NCBI GenBank assembly: GCA_002333425.1
Contig: DDBL01000177.1
Coordinates: 8,015 to 24,979 of the forward strand
Direction: 5' to 3'
DNA: 16,965 nucleotides
DNA from: Leptospiraceae bacterium UBA2033
GTDB lineage: Bacteria; Spirochaetota; Leptospiria; Leptospirales; Leptospiraceae
The translations under genes were made by a program, and so were the position numbers. Below the pieces are notes generated by a model. It did no database searches and was not told the DNA's origin. It saw nothing but the letters and a program-made list of their open reading frames with translations. This document shows positions 6,594 to 14,811 of this stretch, piece after piece (positions within the stretch are counted from its first letter, which is position 1; each line of letters opens with the position of its first letter).

Positions 6594-7202
6594 ATGAATT
6601 TGGCTCGAAGGTTTTTGGTTGTTATTTTTTTGTCGGCGGTTTGTGTTTTTGCTGTTGAGCCGCCTACAGATCCAACTGAACCTTTAGTAGAACTAGCTGA
6701 TAAATCGATTGAGTCTAGTAGAAAAAAAGATTCTAAGAAAGATAAAAATTTAAAAACAGCATTCATTACTGCGAAACTTTGCGATGGTAGGCAAGTTACT
6801 GGAAATATTGAATACGAAAAAGAAGAAATTTTTTTTCAGCATACTAAAGATGGAATTAAGTATGATAAAAAGTTGCGGATTACAGAGATTAAACAGATAA
6901 AAATTCTTTCTTGGGAATTGAAAAAAGGTAAAAAAACTAAGGAAGGAACTACCTATCAAACTTCTCCTTCCAGAGTTCAAATCCAAAATACTAACGCAGA
7001 AACTTTTTTAGTGAAAGGTTTACAAGATACAGAGTTTTTAAATTTAAGCATATCTAACCAAAATGGAATTGCAAAACTCTACACATTTTGGGTTGATTTA
7101 CAATATGAAAATGGAAATTGGTTCTCCAAACTTAGTCCTGTATCAAACCTTGAAAGAGAAGATTGTTATGTTGACGTCATTCGAATGATTCAATTCAATT
7201 GA
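6594..7202 (+). CDS. Exported protein of unknown function
   Basis: A 202-residue protein with a plain signal peptide: basic MNLARR, then hydrophobic FLVVIFLSAVCVFA, with probable cleavage near residue 20. The mature part begins acidic and proline-rich (EPPTDPTEP), then has a lysine-rich stretch (SSRKKDSKKDKNLK). A beta-rich domain follows, starting TAKLCDGRQVTGNIEYEKEEIFFQH, which looks like the small beta-barrel segment seen in proteins that sense or hold short peptides or RNA. That resemblance is weak. The C-terminus has two tryptophans and a CYVDVIRMI end. A TAGGAA ribosome site lies 10 nt before the ATG. It sits 29 nt after the SPOR gene, and its stop nearly touches the next exported gene, so the four genes from coaE may form one operon. 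Confidence 0.75.
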   Translation: MNLARRFLVVIFLSAVCVFAVEPPTDPTEPLVELADKSIESSRKKDSKKDKNLKTAFITAKLCDGRQVTGNIEYEKEEIFFQHTKDGIKYDKKLRITEIKQIKILSWELKKGKKTKEGTTYQTSPSRVQIQNTNAETFLVKGLQDTEFLNLSISNQNGIAKLYTFWVDLQYENGNWFSKLSPVSNLEREDCYVDVIRMIQFN

Positions 7203-7207
7203 TTCAC

Positions 7208-8260
7208 ATGAAATTTTTTATATTTCTTCTAGTTTTTGTTGTTTGTTTACGGGCTGATTCAAATTTAGAAACACGTCACGTAACGTTATCCGATATAGCT
7301 TATCAACCATTTATCGAAGAAGGATATTTGCAGGGTTGGAATTTTTTCTTTCGTAATTCAGAAATGAATATAATTGCTACTTTTTTAGTGAGCAACTTGG
7401 GACCAAATGATTTGAATAATGGAGTGAGTATTGCCATTGATTCCAAAAAATTAGGATCTGTTTTTGTCACTAAAGAATTTGCGAAAGAAGATCTTTCTGT
7501 GGATAATGGAATTAACCTCAAGATGTACAATAATCTTTTGAAATATGAAAATGGTGTTTATGAAATTTCTCAGTTTTATGATGGTATCAAACTTTATTTA
7601 AAATTTGAATCGGATGGATTTGGAACGACTCTTTCTGGTGGAAAATACTTTGTTCGTGGTAAAGAAAAGTTTGTGAGAGCAGACATTCCTTTTTCTTTTG
7701 TAAAGACTACAGGTTATATTGAATACAAAGGCGAAGTGATTGAACTTGATGGAGTAGGTGGACTTGAACATTTACTTACTAACTACGAAGTTTATAAATA
7801 TAGCAGCAAATGGGAAATACTTCGTGCTTCCAATTCTAATGGAATGAAGTTGTATACAGGTGGGTTTCATGGAATAAAAAAATCGGCAGATGATTTTTTT
7901 AGAACACTAGTCATTCAAAATCAAAAGGGTGAAGTTTTACTTTCTGGTAAATTGACTCGAAGTGAAATTATCAGCTCTGATTTAGATAAGTTTTCTGGTT
8001 ACACAATACCACTAAAGGAAAAAATATTTGTAGGGGAGAATGGTTGTTATGTGCAATCAGAAAGACTTAGAAGTGTAGGAAAAATAAATATTCTTTCCAA
8101 TATTTCTGCTGTTCTACGTTTTTTTATCAAACTTTTTTTTGCAAATCCATACCAGGTAAACTATTTGACGAAGCTAACAGTCAATTGCCCCTCTATTTTT
8201 AAACAAGAGCTACCTGAATTTACTGGAATTCAGTCGTATTATTTGATTAATCCAAGATAG
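7208..8260 (+). CDS. Exported beta-rich protein, possibly lipocalin-like (AttH/CrtC/Svf1 type)
   Basis: A 350-residue protein with signal peptide MKFFIFLLVFVVCLRA. The ATG at 7208 is chosen over an in-frame TTG at 7199 because the signal sequence then starts directly. It begins 5 nt after the preceding stop. The mature protein is beta-rich: GWNFFFRNSEMNIIATFLVSN near 43-63, an ELDGVGGLEHLLTNYEVYK segment near 179-197, and KWEILRASNSNGMKLYTGGFHG near 201-222. The 'W.F.F' opening and the central glycine/histidine segment followed by a W-E-I strand recall the two-lobed lipocalin-like fold of AttH, CrtC and Svf1. This is a guess from pattern and no catalytic role follows from it. The C-terminal half has a hydrophobic LRFFIKLFFANPY stretch. 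Confidence 0.7.
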   Translation: MKFFIFLLVFVVCLRADSNLETRHVTLSDIAYQPFIEEGYLQGWNFFFRNSEMNIIATFLVSNLGPNDLNNGVSIAIDSKKLGSVFVTKEFAKEDLSVDNGINLKMYNNLLKYENGVYEISQFYDGIKLYLKFESDGFGTTLSGGKYFVRGKEKFVRADIPFSFVKTTGYIEYKGEVIELDGVGGLEHLLTNYEVYKYSSKWEILRASNSNGMKLYTGGFHGIKKSADDFFRTLVIQNQKGEVLLSGKLTRSEIISSDLDKFSGYTIPLKEKIFVGENGCYVQSERLRSVGKINILSNISAVLRFFIKLFFANPYQVNYLTKLTVNCPSIFKQELPEFTGIQSYYLINPR

Positions 8261-8267
8261 ACAGTTA

Positions 8268-8783
8268 TTAGCTGTTTTTCGAGTTTGCATAAGTTGCAGG
8301 AATTTCTACTTCAATTGGTTTATCATAAGGTAAAATAGGAATTTTACTGTTTTCTAATTGAAGAAAATATTTACCACTCTCTTCCATCATTAGATTGGAA
8401 ATAAAATTATGCATATGGCGATTGAAGTTAAATTTTATAAATTGATCTGATTTACGCATACAAAAAATTTTTTCTTCGTGATCAGAATAAAAATAAAAAT
8501 CTTGAATTGGAGTTTTACTTTCATCTTCTGCAATAAGATAAATGATATTATCCTCTACAATCGAATTGATAATTTTTAGAAAAATACATTTAGCTCCAAT
8601 ATAACCGTGTTCAACAAGCTCAGCGTATGAGTTTCGTATATAAATTCCAAACTCATCTTCGATAATATTTTTCTTAAAAAATTCTAGAACATTTTCTTGT
8701 GTAATTTTTTGACCTCGAAATATCCAATCACCTGACTGGCTAATTCTGATTTCACTATCGAACTTTCTTGGGGTTGTTGTCAT
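8268..8783 (-). CDS. DUF1285 family protein
   Basis: A 171-residue cytoplasmic protein matching DUF1285: near the start, IRISQSGDWIFRGQKITQENVLEFFKKNI fits the family line 'I..DG.W...G..I.R......F', followed by DEFGIYIRN ('D.DG.Y'). The biochemical role of the family is not established. An acidic and aromatic middle section follows, then FNRHMHNFISNLMM. The ATG at 8781-8783 has CAGGAAAA as ribosome site and lies inside the end of the upstream lipoprotein gene (29-nt overlap), so the two are probably co-translated. It converges with the plus-strand gene ending at 8260, leaving only 7 nt between them. A small ACAG/CTGT stem with a T-run spans that junction but is too weak to call a terminator. 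Confidence 0.82.
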   Translation of the reverse strand: MTTTPRKFDSEIRISQSGDWIFRGQKITQENVLEFFKKNIIEDEFGIYIRNSYAELVEHGYIGAKCIFLKIINSIVEDNIIYLIAEDESKTPIQDFYFYSDHEEKIFCMRKSDQFIKFNFNRHMHNFISNLMMEESGKYFLQLENSKIPILPYDKPIEVEIPATYANSKNS

Positions 8784-9195
8784 GTATTTTCCTGTATCTA
8801 AATGGGTATCCTGTCAGTTTTCCCACTTCTTTGTTTGTTTCTGTATATGCCACAGTCATTCCTTCGTAATTTTGTGTATTTATGATGAATGGTGGAATTG
8901 ATTCTAAAGTTTTTTTATAAACCCATACACCGTCAATTTTTAAACGGAACATTTCTTTTTGTAAAGCAGAAAGCTCAGATTTCATATCAGTTGGGCTGAC
9001 AAAATTTCTAAATATCACAGTTCCCACCATTTTAAAATCTCGCCTTGGTCTTTCGGTAAGAATTTCTACTTCTTCAAAATTTTGTTTTGAATAAGATGCA
9101 TTTTCCTCTGAAAAATCAGGATCTGCAATAAAATCAATGCTAGTTCCACAATTTAAAAGTCCTAAAAAAAATAGAATTAGAATGTTTAGTTTCAT
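8755..9195 (-). CDS. Putative lipoprotein
   Basis: A 146-residue protein starting MKLNILILFFLGLLNCG, a lipoprotein signal with Cys16 after LLN, which fits the loose spirochaete lipobox. The ATG at 9193-9195 is chosen over one nine codons upstream because AGGGGAAGAG directly precedes it. The mature part contains RRDFKMVGTVIFRNF, a helix (KSELSALQKEMFRLKIDGVWVYKK) and a C-terminal strand region ending TGYPFRYRK. The 'VG.V......DGV' arrangement recalls small periplasmic lipoproteins that have a GADGV-type turn, but I cannot name the family. It overlaps the DUF1285 gene. Confidence 0.75.
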   Translation of the reverse strand: MKLNILILFFLGLLNCGTSIDFIADPDFSEENASYSKQNFEEVEILTERPRRDFKMVGTVIFRNFVSPTDMKSELSALQKEMFRLKIDGVWVYKKTLESIPPFIINTQNYEGMTVAYTETNKEVGKLTGYPFRYRKIHDNNPKKVR

Positions 9196-9285
9196 CTCTT
9201 CCCCTAAATCAAATAACCTCAAAATAAAATAGATTTACGTTTTTGCTTTTTTAAAGCTCTAAACTCATTTACTATCTGATTTTCT

Positions 9286-9315
9286 TTGACTCTATTGTTT
9301 TTAGACGGGTATTAC
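9286..9315 (+). promoter_or_regulatory. Candidate sigma70-type promoter for the DUF3298 gene
   Basis: TTGACT (9286-9291) and TATTAC (9310-9315) are separated by 18 nt, preceded by GGG at the -10 end. The site lies 63 nt upstream of the start codon at 9379, in the only non-coding gap before this plus-strand run. The -10 match is partial, so the call is tentative. Confidence 0.35.
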
Positions 9316-9378
9316 AATTGAGTTTAAAAAAGGATTATGATTTACAATTTTAAAAACATTTAAAAAGTATATAAATAT

Positions 9379-10095
9379 ATGCTGAACTTAGAAAAGAAAA
9401 AATATCTGACTCTCTGTCTGTTTTTTTTTACAACTCTAAATCTTTGTTCCCAATCCAAAGAGCCATTGTCTATAGAAACTAAGAAAATAGATAAAAAAGA
9501 GAAAAATTGCACTTACAAAATTGAGTATCCTATATTAAAATTAGGAAAGAATTCCAAGTATGATGTAAATCATATTAAATCGATTGGCAAAATTTTAATT
9601 GATGACTTTACCAAATTAGAAATATACGATAACGAATACGAATGCAATAAAAATGATAAAAACGCTCCCAGTTTTTCTTTGAATGTAGGGTATGAAGTAA
9701 AATTCAAAAATGAATCCATATTAAGTTTGTATTCCACTTTTTCTAGTTTTACAGATGGAAATGCACATCCAAATAACATTTATAAAACGTATAATTTTGA
9801 TTTAACTACAGGCAAACAAATTCCATTTGAATCATTATTTAAAACGGATCAAAAATTTTTAATTCCTTTACATAAGTATATGGCGGAAGCATTAATTCTG
9901 GATAAAAGTATTTCAGACAAAGAAGAATTTATAGCAGCTAAAAAAAACAAATATGATTATTATCTTTCGCCTGAGGGGATACACTTTATTAACCTCTTCG
10001 ATGTATATGTTATGCAAGCTGCAGAGGCAAAAGTACCCTATTTAAAAATCAAAAAATATCTGGATACAGAAAAAACTCTTTCCTTTGTAAAATGA
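9379..10095 (+). CDS. RsiV-like DUF3298 (DUF4163-type) exported protein
   Basis: A 238-residue protein with an N-terminal export signal (LEKKKYLTLCLFFFTTLNLC). Cys23 could be lipidated, but Leu before it is a poor lipobox, so a secreted or anchored form is equally possible. The C-terminal half matches DUF3298: SLYSTFSSFTDGNAHPNN near 116-133, then YNFDLTTGKQIPFESLF at 138-154. The closing YYLSPEGIHFINLFDVY / VPYLKIKKYL at 194-228 is the strand pattern also seen in RsiV-type anti-sigma factors. No cytoplasmic anti-sigma part is present, so it is probably a periplasmic binding domain alone. The ATG at 9379 has no clear ribosome site. An 8-codon in-frame mini-ORF (9337-9363) with AAAAAAGGA upstream precedes it. 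The stop overlaps the next start (ATGA), so the two are coupled. Confidence 0.8.
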   Translation: MLNLEKKKYLTLCLFFFTTLNLCSQSKEPLSIETKKIDKKEKNCTYKIEYPILKLGKNSKYDVNHIKSIGKILIDDFTKLEIYDNEYECNKNDKNAPSFSLNVGYEVKFKNESILSLYSTFSSFTDGNAHPNNIYKTYNFDLTTGKQIPFESLFKTDQKFLIPLHKYMAEALILDKSISDKEEFIAAKKNKYDYYLSPEGIHFINLFDVYVMQAAEAKVPYLKIKKYLDTEKTLSFVK

Positions 10096-10835
10096 AAAAA
10101 GAAGAAATTCTAGAAAAACTAAAACTTCCTGGAAGACAACTAGATCGAAATGTCTTAGAAGAAATTCAAAAACAAGCTTCTAATTATAAAGAAGACCTTC
10201 TAGCTATATTAAATCGGGAAGCGGATAATCCACAGAATCCGGCAAGTAGAATGGAATACAATGATTGGATTTATGCTATGTATCTACTTGCAGAAATACG
10301 AGAAAAGAAAGCCTATCGTCCTATCTTAAAGTTATTTACTAGACCTGGGAATTTTTTAAATCCACTAACTGGGGATATTGTATTACAAAACCTTGCCCAA
10401 ATTTTAGCTTCTGTCGCGCATGGAGAAGTAAATCCAATTAAAGAGATAATTCAAAATCAAAACATCAATGAATACTGTCGTGCTGCTTGTATCGAAACGT
10501 TAGTTATCATGGTTGAAATTGGTGAATTGGAAAGAGAAGAACTTTATCATTACTTTGTTGAACTATTTAATTTATTAGAACGAAGTCCGATTTTTCCTTG
10601 GACTGTACTTGCACAATCGGCAATACTAGTTTTTAAGAAGTCATTTTTAAAAGAAGTAAAACAATCATTTAAAAATCAACTGATAGATGATATTTATTTG
10701 GATATGGAAGAAGTAAAATCCTATTTGTCCAATCCAGAGTTATCTCAATTGGCATTAGCGAAAAAAAAATATGGAATTATTATAGATGCTGTATCTGCTC
10801 TGGAATGGTGGATAAATTTTAAAGAGTCAAGTTAG
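10092..10835 (+). CDS. DUF1186 family helical-repeat protein
   Basis: A 247-residue soluble, mostly alpha-helical protein. The part around MEYNDWIYAMYLLAEIREKKAYRPILKLF and ACIETLVIMVEIGELEREELYHYFVELFNLL fits the DUF1186 pattern of HEAT-like pairs. Further on, FPWTVLAQSAILVFKKSF and IYLDMEEVKSYL match the family end. Many relatives end in a SEC-C metal-binding motif; this one does not, as there is no CxC near the C-terminus. The function is unknown. It starts inside the stop of the DUF3298 gene (ATGA) and ends 18 nt before glpD, so it belongs to the same transcript. Confidence 0.82.
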   Translation: MKKEEILEKLKLPGRQLDRNVLEEIQKQASNYKEDLLAILNREADNPQNPASRMEYNDWIYAMYLLAEIREKKAYRPILKLFTRPGNFLNPLTGDIVLQNLAQILASVAHGEVNPIKEIIQNQNINEYCRAACIETLVIMVEIGELEREELYHYFVELFNLLERSPIFPWTVLAQSAILVFKKSFLKEVKQSFKNQLIDDIYLDMEEVKSYLSNPELSQLALAKKKYGIIIDAVSALEWWINFKESS

Positions 10836-10853
10836 ACTTAACAAAGAGGAAAT

Positions 10854-12452
10854 ATGAAACTAAGAGAAAGTAACCTCACTAAGTTACAAAAAGAAAATTT
10901 TGATGTAGTGATTATCGGTGCTGGGATTAACGGGGCAGTAGCCGCATCAGCACTTGCAGCAAAAGGAGCAAGAGTTGCCTTAATTGATAAAGGGGATTTT
11001 GCAAGTTTTACTAGCCAAAATTCTTCTAATCTGGCTTGGGGTGGAATTAAGTATATGGAGACTTTTGAGTTTGGGTTGGTTCGTAAACTCTGCATGTCTC
11101 GTAATAAACTAATGCGTAATTACCCCTCTACAGTAGAAGAAATTCGTTTTTTTACTACAATTACAAAAGGTTTTCGTCATGGAGTTTGGAAGTTATATGC
11201 TGGAACTTTGTTTTATTGGCTAATGGGTAATTTTTTCACAAAACCTCCAAGGTATTTAACTAAAACGCAAATGAGTTTAGATGAAGATATTATTAATTTA
11301 GATAATGCAGTTGGTGGTTTTGAATATTCAGATGCATATTTACATGACAATGATGCTAGGTTTGTATTTTTATTTATTCGATCTGCCCTTAATTATGGAT
11401 GTATTGCGGCTAATTATGTTGAGTCGCAAGGAGCTTCTAGAGCAGGGGATATTTGGAATGTTAAAGCAAAAGACACTCTAACAGGTAAAACATTTACCAT
11501 CAAAGGAAAAGTTTTAATCAATGCGGGAGGACCTTTTGTTGATGAGCACAATGGACTTACAAACCAGAAAACAAATCATCGACATGTATTTAGCAAAGGG
11601 ATTCATTTAATTGTAGAGCGGCTAACAGAGGTTAAACATATTTTAACATTTTTTGCTGACGACGGGCGGTTATTCTTTGTTATCCCGATGGGAAATAGGA
11701 CATGTATTGGAACAACTGATACACAGGTTACTTCTCCTTATGCGGAGGTCACACAAGAGGATAGAGAATTTGTCCTTGAAAATATCAATAAAAGAGTGAA
11801 ACTTACCAAACCACTGACTACAAAAGATATTATCTCTGAAAGATGTGGTGTTCGTCCTCTTGTTGTGACAAATTCTGGTGATCAAACTGCTGACTGGGTA
11901 AAACTTTCTCGTAAACATGAAGTAGAAGTAAATAAATCTGAAAAACATATCAGCATATTCGGTGGAAAATTAACTGATTGTATTAATGTAGGCGATGAAG
12001 TTGCAGAAATTACAAAACAACTAGGAATAGAATTTCCTTATTTTAATCAGAAATGGTTTGGAGAACCTTCTCTTGAATTAAAAACTGAATTTTTACACCA
12101 AGCAAAATTAATGAGATTAGATGAGTTTACGCATCCAGATGCCAGTGAACCATTATCTAAAAGGTTATGGAGAAGATACGGCGCGCAGGCGTTAGGTATT
12201 TTAGATGAAATTCGCGAAAATCCTGAAAAAGCAGAAGTATTAATTGAAGGAACTGAATACATTCGAGCTGAATTAGAAGAAGCTGCAAAAAGAGAAATGG
12301 TTACTAAGTTGGAAGATTTTTTAAGAAGAAGATCAAAGATTTCTCTCGTGGTAAGAAAAGAGGATTTAGCAAAGTCTAAAGGACTTAAAGAAGCATGCAA
12401 AATTTTATTCGGAAATGATGCAGACAAAAAATGGAAAGAGTATTTTGCATAG
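10854..12452 (+). CDS. glpD: FAD-dependent glycerol-3-phosphate dehydrogenase (GlpD type)
   Basis: Oxidises glycerol-3-phosphate to dihydroxyacetone phosphate and passes electrons to the quinone pool at the membrane, feeding glycerol from lipids into central metabolism. The 532 residues start with the FAD dinucleotide fold (VVIIGAGINGAVAASALAAKG, about 18-38, then VALIDKGDF). Other family parts are INAGGPFVD at 222-230, IGTTDT at 285-290, GVRPL at 332-336 and FGGKLT at 369-374. The C-terminal helical domain (RLWRRYGAQAL; ELEEAAKREMVTKLEDFLRRR) is complete. Two otherwise conserved segments differ: SSNLAWGGIKYME replaces the usual SSKLIHGGLRYLE, and GGKLTDC replaces GGKLTTYR. So it belongs to a divergent GlpD branch. 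A strong ribosome site (AAAGAGGAA) precedes the ATG. A related oxidoreductase activity cannot be excluded. Confidence 0.88.
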   Translation: MKLRESNLTKLQKENFDVVIIGAGINGAVAASALAAKGARVALIDKGDFASFTSQNSSNLAWGGIKYMETFEFGLVRKLCMSRNKLMRNYPSTVEEIRFFTTITKGFRHGVWKLYAGTLFYWLMGNFFTKPPRYLTKTQMSLDEDIINLDNAVGGFEYSDAYLHDNDARFVFLFIRSALNYGCIAANYVESQGASRAGDIWNVKAKDTLTGKTFTIKGKVLINAGGPFVDEHNGLTNQKTNHRHVFSKGIHLIVERLTEVKHILTFFADDGRLFFVIPMGNRTCIGTTDTQVTSPYAEVTQEDREFVLENINKRVKLTKPLTTKDIISERCGVRPLVVTNSGDQTADWVKLSRKHEVEVNKSEKHISIFGGKLTDCINVGDEVAEITKQLGIEFPYFNQKWFGEPSLELKTEFLHQAKLMRLDEFTHPDASEPLSKRLWRRYGAQALGILDEIRENPEKAEVLIEGTEYIRAELEEAAKREMVTKLEDFLRRRSKISLVVRKEDLAKSKGLKEACKILFGNDADKKWKEYFA

Positions 12453-12461
12453 GAGTGTGGA

Positions 12462-13268
12462 ATGAAAAAAAGAATACAAATGATTACTGTGGGTATATGC
12501 TTAGTAACCTCACTTTATGGTGTTGATTTTATAGAATATAAGGTTGTGAGTGGCGACACATTATCTAAAATTTCAAAGGAATATCTCAGTAATCCCCAAG
12601 CGTGGAGAGAACTATTAAAATACAACCAAATAGACAGTCCGAATAAAATCAGACCAGGGCTTGTTTTAAAAATTCCAGATTACCTTTCCAAAAAAAAGAA
12701 AGAAGAAGCTAAACCGGTTGCAATAGCCCGAATTTCAACAAAACTAGGGACTATCAAATTTAAGAAAGAAGCAGATCTAGACTGGACTGATGGAAAAAAA
12801 GGGCAACTTTTAGAGTCAGATCAGGTCATTCGTACATTGGAAAGATCAACGGCTGAGGTTGAATTTTTTGATGATCCAGAGGTTTTAATCCAAGTAAGAG
12901 AAAATAGTATCATGAAAGTAAAAATGGATAAGGTCAGAGGAGTAGAGCTTTCTTCCGGCGAAACATTTATCAAATTCCTGACACATTCCGCCAAAGAAAC
13001 GAAAGATGTTAAATTTACCGTATCAACACCTACCTCTGTTGCTGGTGTCCGAGGAACTGAATTTAATGTAGCTACTGATTCAGTAGAAGGACTTGATAAG
13101 TATGCTTGCAATCATGGACTCATTCAAGTATCCGCTCAGGGCGAAACTGTCGAAGTTCCGGCTGGTTTTGGAACAACTGTTAAAAAAGGTGAACCTCCTC
13201 AAAAACCTTTTAAACTACTGGAAAAAGTAATATTAAAACCAATGAAGGTAAAAATAGTCGAAGAGTAA
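12462..13268 (+). CDS. LysM and FecR domain periplasmic protein
   Basis: A 268-residue exported protein. The signal peptide is about residues 1-20 (MKKRIQMITVGICLVTSLYG). A LysM domain at about 25-72 (YKVVSGDTLSKISKEYL ... NKIRPGLVLKIP) should bind peptidoglycan. A lysine-rich linker (KKKKEEAKP) follows. A FecR domain at about 90-240 contains the hallmark TPTSVAGVRGTEFNV near 189-203. There is no membrane helix after the signal and no cytoplasmic part, so unlike classic FecR it cannot contact a sigma factor directly. The combination is common in spirochaetes and suggests an envelope-sensing or scaffold role. An AGGAG site precedes the ATG, and only 9 nt separate it from glpD. Confidence 0.88.
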   Translation: MKKRIQMITVGICLVTSLYGVDFIEYKVVSGDTLSKISKEYLSNPQAWRELLKYNQIDSPNKIRPGLVLKIPDYLSKKKKEEAKPVAIARISTKLGTIKFKKEADLDWTDGKKGQLLESDQVIRTLERSTAEVEFFDDPEVLIQVRENSIMKVKMDKVRGVELSSGETFIKFLTHSAKETKDVKFTVSTPTSVAGVRGTEFNVATDSVEGLDKYACNHGLIQVSAQGETVEVPAGFGTTVKKGEPPQKPFKLLEKVILKPMKVKIVEE

Positions 13269-13335
13269 AATTTTATTTCGTGCTTGCTTTTTTGTGAAAA
13301 ATCTGAAAACTTAGCGAAAAAATTAGGATGCAGAA

Positions 13336-13773
13336 ATGAATTTGGATGACGTAAAAGCAGAAATTCGGAATAAAAATTATACAATGGCTCTTCAATTAAT
13401 GGAGCGGTTTCCTGAGAGTTTGCGAACGTCAGAGTTTTACCTATTGCGTGGGATTTGTATACAACTTCCTAATTCAACTCAACTTGGAATTTCGGATGCG
13501 GAGTACTCTCTTAGGAAGGCAGTAGAATTAGATACAAAAAATAAAGATGCAAAGTTAGAGTTAGCCTATTTTCTTTTGAATGTATTACATGATCCGTCTT
13601 CTGCTAAAAAGTATTTTTTAGAAGTTCTACAAGTAACACGGGAAGAAGTCCCGGCAGGATTATCCAGCCTTATGGAGTCAAGTCAGGAGTTAAGAGAAAT
13701 GAACTCTGCTTTTACAAATACTCTCAAAATCCAAGCAGAAACTTTTTTATCCAAGAGTGAAAAGAAAAATTAG
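13336..13773 (+). CDS. Small TPR-like protein
   Basis: A 145-residue soluble, helical protein with tetratricopeptide-like pairs: KAEIRNKNYTMALQLMERFPE near 7-27, then EYSLRKAVELDTKNKDAKLELAYFLLN near 56-82, and DPSSAKKYFLEVLQV. TPRs mediate protein contacts, but the partner is unknown. No signal peptide is seen. AGGA lies 8 nt before the ATG. A 67-nt gap after the FecR gene may hold its own promoter, but I see no clear box. Its TAG overlaps by 3 nt the TAA of the convergent PhoD-like gene, leaving no room for a terminator. Confidence 0.78.
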   Translation: MNLDDVKAEIRNKNYTMALQLMERFPESLRTSEFYLLRGICIQLPNSTQLGISDAEYSLRKAVELDTKNKDAKLELAYFLLNVLHDPSSAKKYFLEVLQVTREEVPAGLSSLMESSQELREMNSAFTNTLKIQAETFLSKSEKKN

Positions 13774-14801
13774 TTTATTTCACTAAAGTATATTTTGTGG
13801 ACAAATTCTTGTTTGCCGCTAGGGCTTATTATTTTAAGTTCTAAGAATGGATTTACGTTTTCCCAGCGTATATCAATCGTTCCAAAATTTTCTTCTACAA
13901 TAGCACTTCCGACACGTTTGGGATTTTTTTCTGGTTCAATGAATTTAAAAGGTTTATTGAATGAGCTAGAGGTAAAGTCATAGATAGGGTAGGGTAGATT
14001 TTCTTTCTCTACGGATAATTCGGACATATGCCTGTCACCACTTAGCACAATTACACGTTTGGCTTGTTTGGCTACGATTAAGTCAAAAAATTTTTTTTTA
14101 TCTGCTGGAAAATTACCCCATTTCTCAAACGGATGATAGTCATTAACCAGTTGAATGCTTGAAACAATAAAACGTAAATCAGCTTCTTTTTCTAATTCTT
14201 TTTCAAGCCAATTCCACTGCTCATTTCCTAACACAGTTGCATCTTTATCTGTATTGGGGATATTTCTTTTTATCCCAAAAATTTTTTTCCAATCTCTTTT
14301 TAATTCAGATCTGAAATATCTGGTATCAAGTAGTATCACTTGAACTCTTTTACCTTTCGGTCCGAAGTAGTAGGATTCATAAACACCAGGACGTTTCCAG
14401 CGAGGCGAATTGGGATTTTCCTCAAATGCTTCTAGAAAAATTTTTTGAGAATTGATTTTATCTTCATACTCAGAGCCTGAATCATTTACTCCATAATCAT
14501 GGTCGTCCCAAGTATAAAGCATTTTTGAAATACTTTTTAAGTCTTTGTATTCATTTCGATTGGTTAGTAGGTTGTAGTAATATTTCTTTTCTTCTGCGAT
14601 ATAGGAGTCATAATAGATATTATCCCCTAACCACAAAAATAAATCCGGCTTTGCTTCGAGTATTGGTTTCCATATATTTTGTGGATTCCATTGTTCTAAA
14701 CAAGAACCAAATCCAATACGTTTAATAATTTGTTTGTTTTCTTCTGCTAATAGAGAAATTTGAAATAGAAAGAAGAGGATAACGAGGATTTGCTTTAACA
14801 T
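13770..14801 (-). CDS. PhoD-like metallophosphoesterase
   Basis: A 343-residue exported phosphodiesterase/alkaline phosphatase D type enzyme. Signal peptide: MLKQILVILFFLFQISLLA. Metal-binding and catalytic segments in order: GFGSCLEQ at 30-37, LFLWLGDNIYYD at 54-65, YTWDDHDYGVNDSG at 96-109, VILLDTRYFR at 155-164 and VLSGDRHMSEL at 252-262. All the metal-ligand blocks of the family are present. The protein lacks the N-terminal Ig-like domain of the longer PhoD proteins, which fits the shorter bacterial branch. It probably releases phosphate from phosphodiesters or lipids in the periplasm. The ATG at 14799-14801 has no good ribosome site. No Pho-type regulatory box is evident upstream, where a REP-like palindrome sits. 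Confidence 0.87.
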   Translation of the reverse strand: MLKQILVILFFLFQISLLAEENKQIIKRIGFGSCLEQWNPQNIWKPILEAKPDLFLWLGDNIYYDSYIAEEKKYYYNLLTNRNEYKDLKSISKMLYTWDDHDYGVNDSGSEYEDKINSQKIFLEAFEENPNSPRWKRPGVYESYYFGPKGKRVQVILLDTRYFRSELKRDWKKIFGIKRNIPNTDKDATVLGNEQWNWLEKELEKEADLRFIVSSIQLVNDYHPFEKWGNFPADKKKFFDLIVAKQAKRVIVLSGDRHMSELSVEKENLPYPIYDFTSSSFNKPFKFIEPEKNPKRVGSAIVEENFGTIDIRWENVNPFLELKIISPSGKQEFVHKIYFSEIN

Positions 14802-14811
14802 AGGGCTAATA

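Noticed and set aside
8261..8280. Short ACAG/CTGT hairpin with T-run between convergent genes
   Set aside because: Only four base pairs and partly inside the DUF1285 stop region; too weak to call a terminator.
12047..12427. Minus-strand open frame inside glpD
   Set aside because: Shadow of the glpD coding frame; no ribosome site or recognisable domain.
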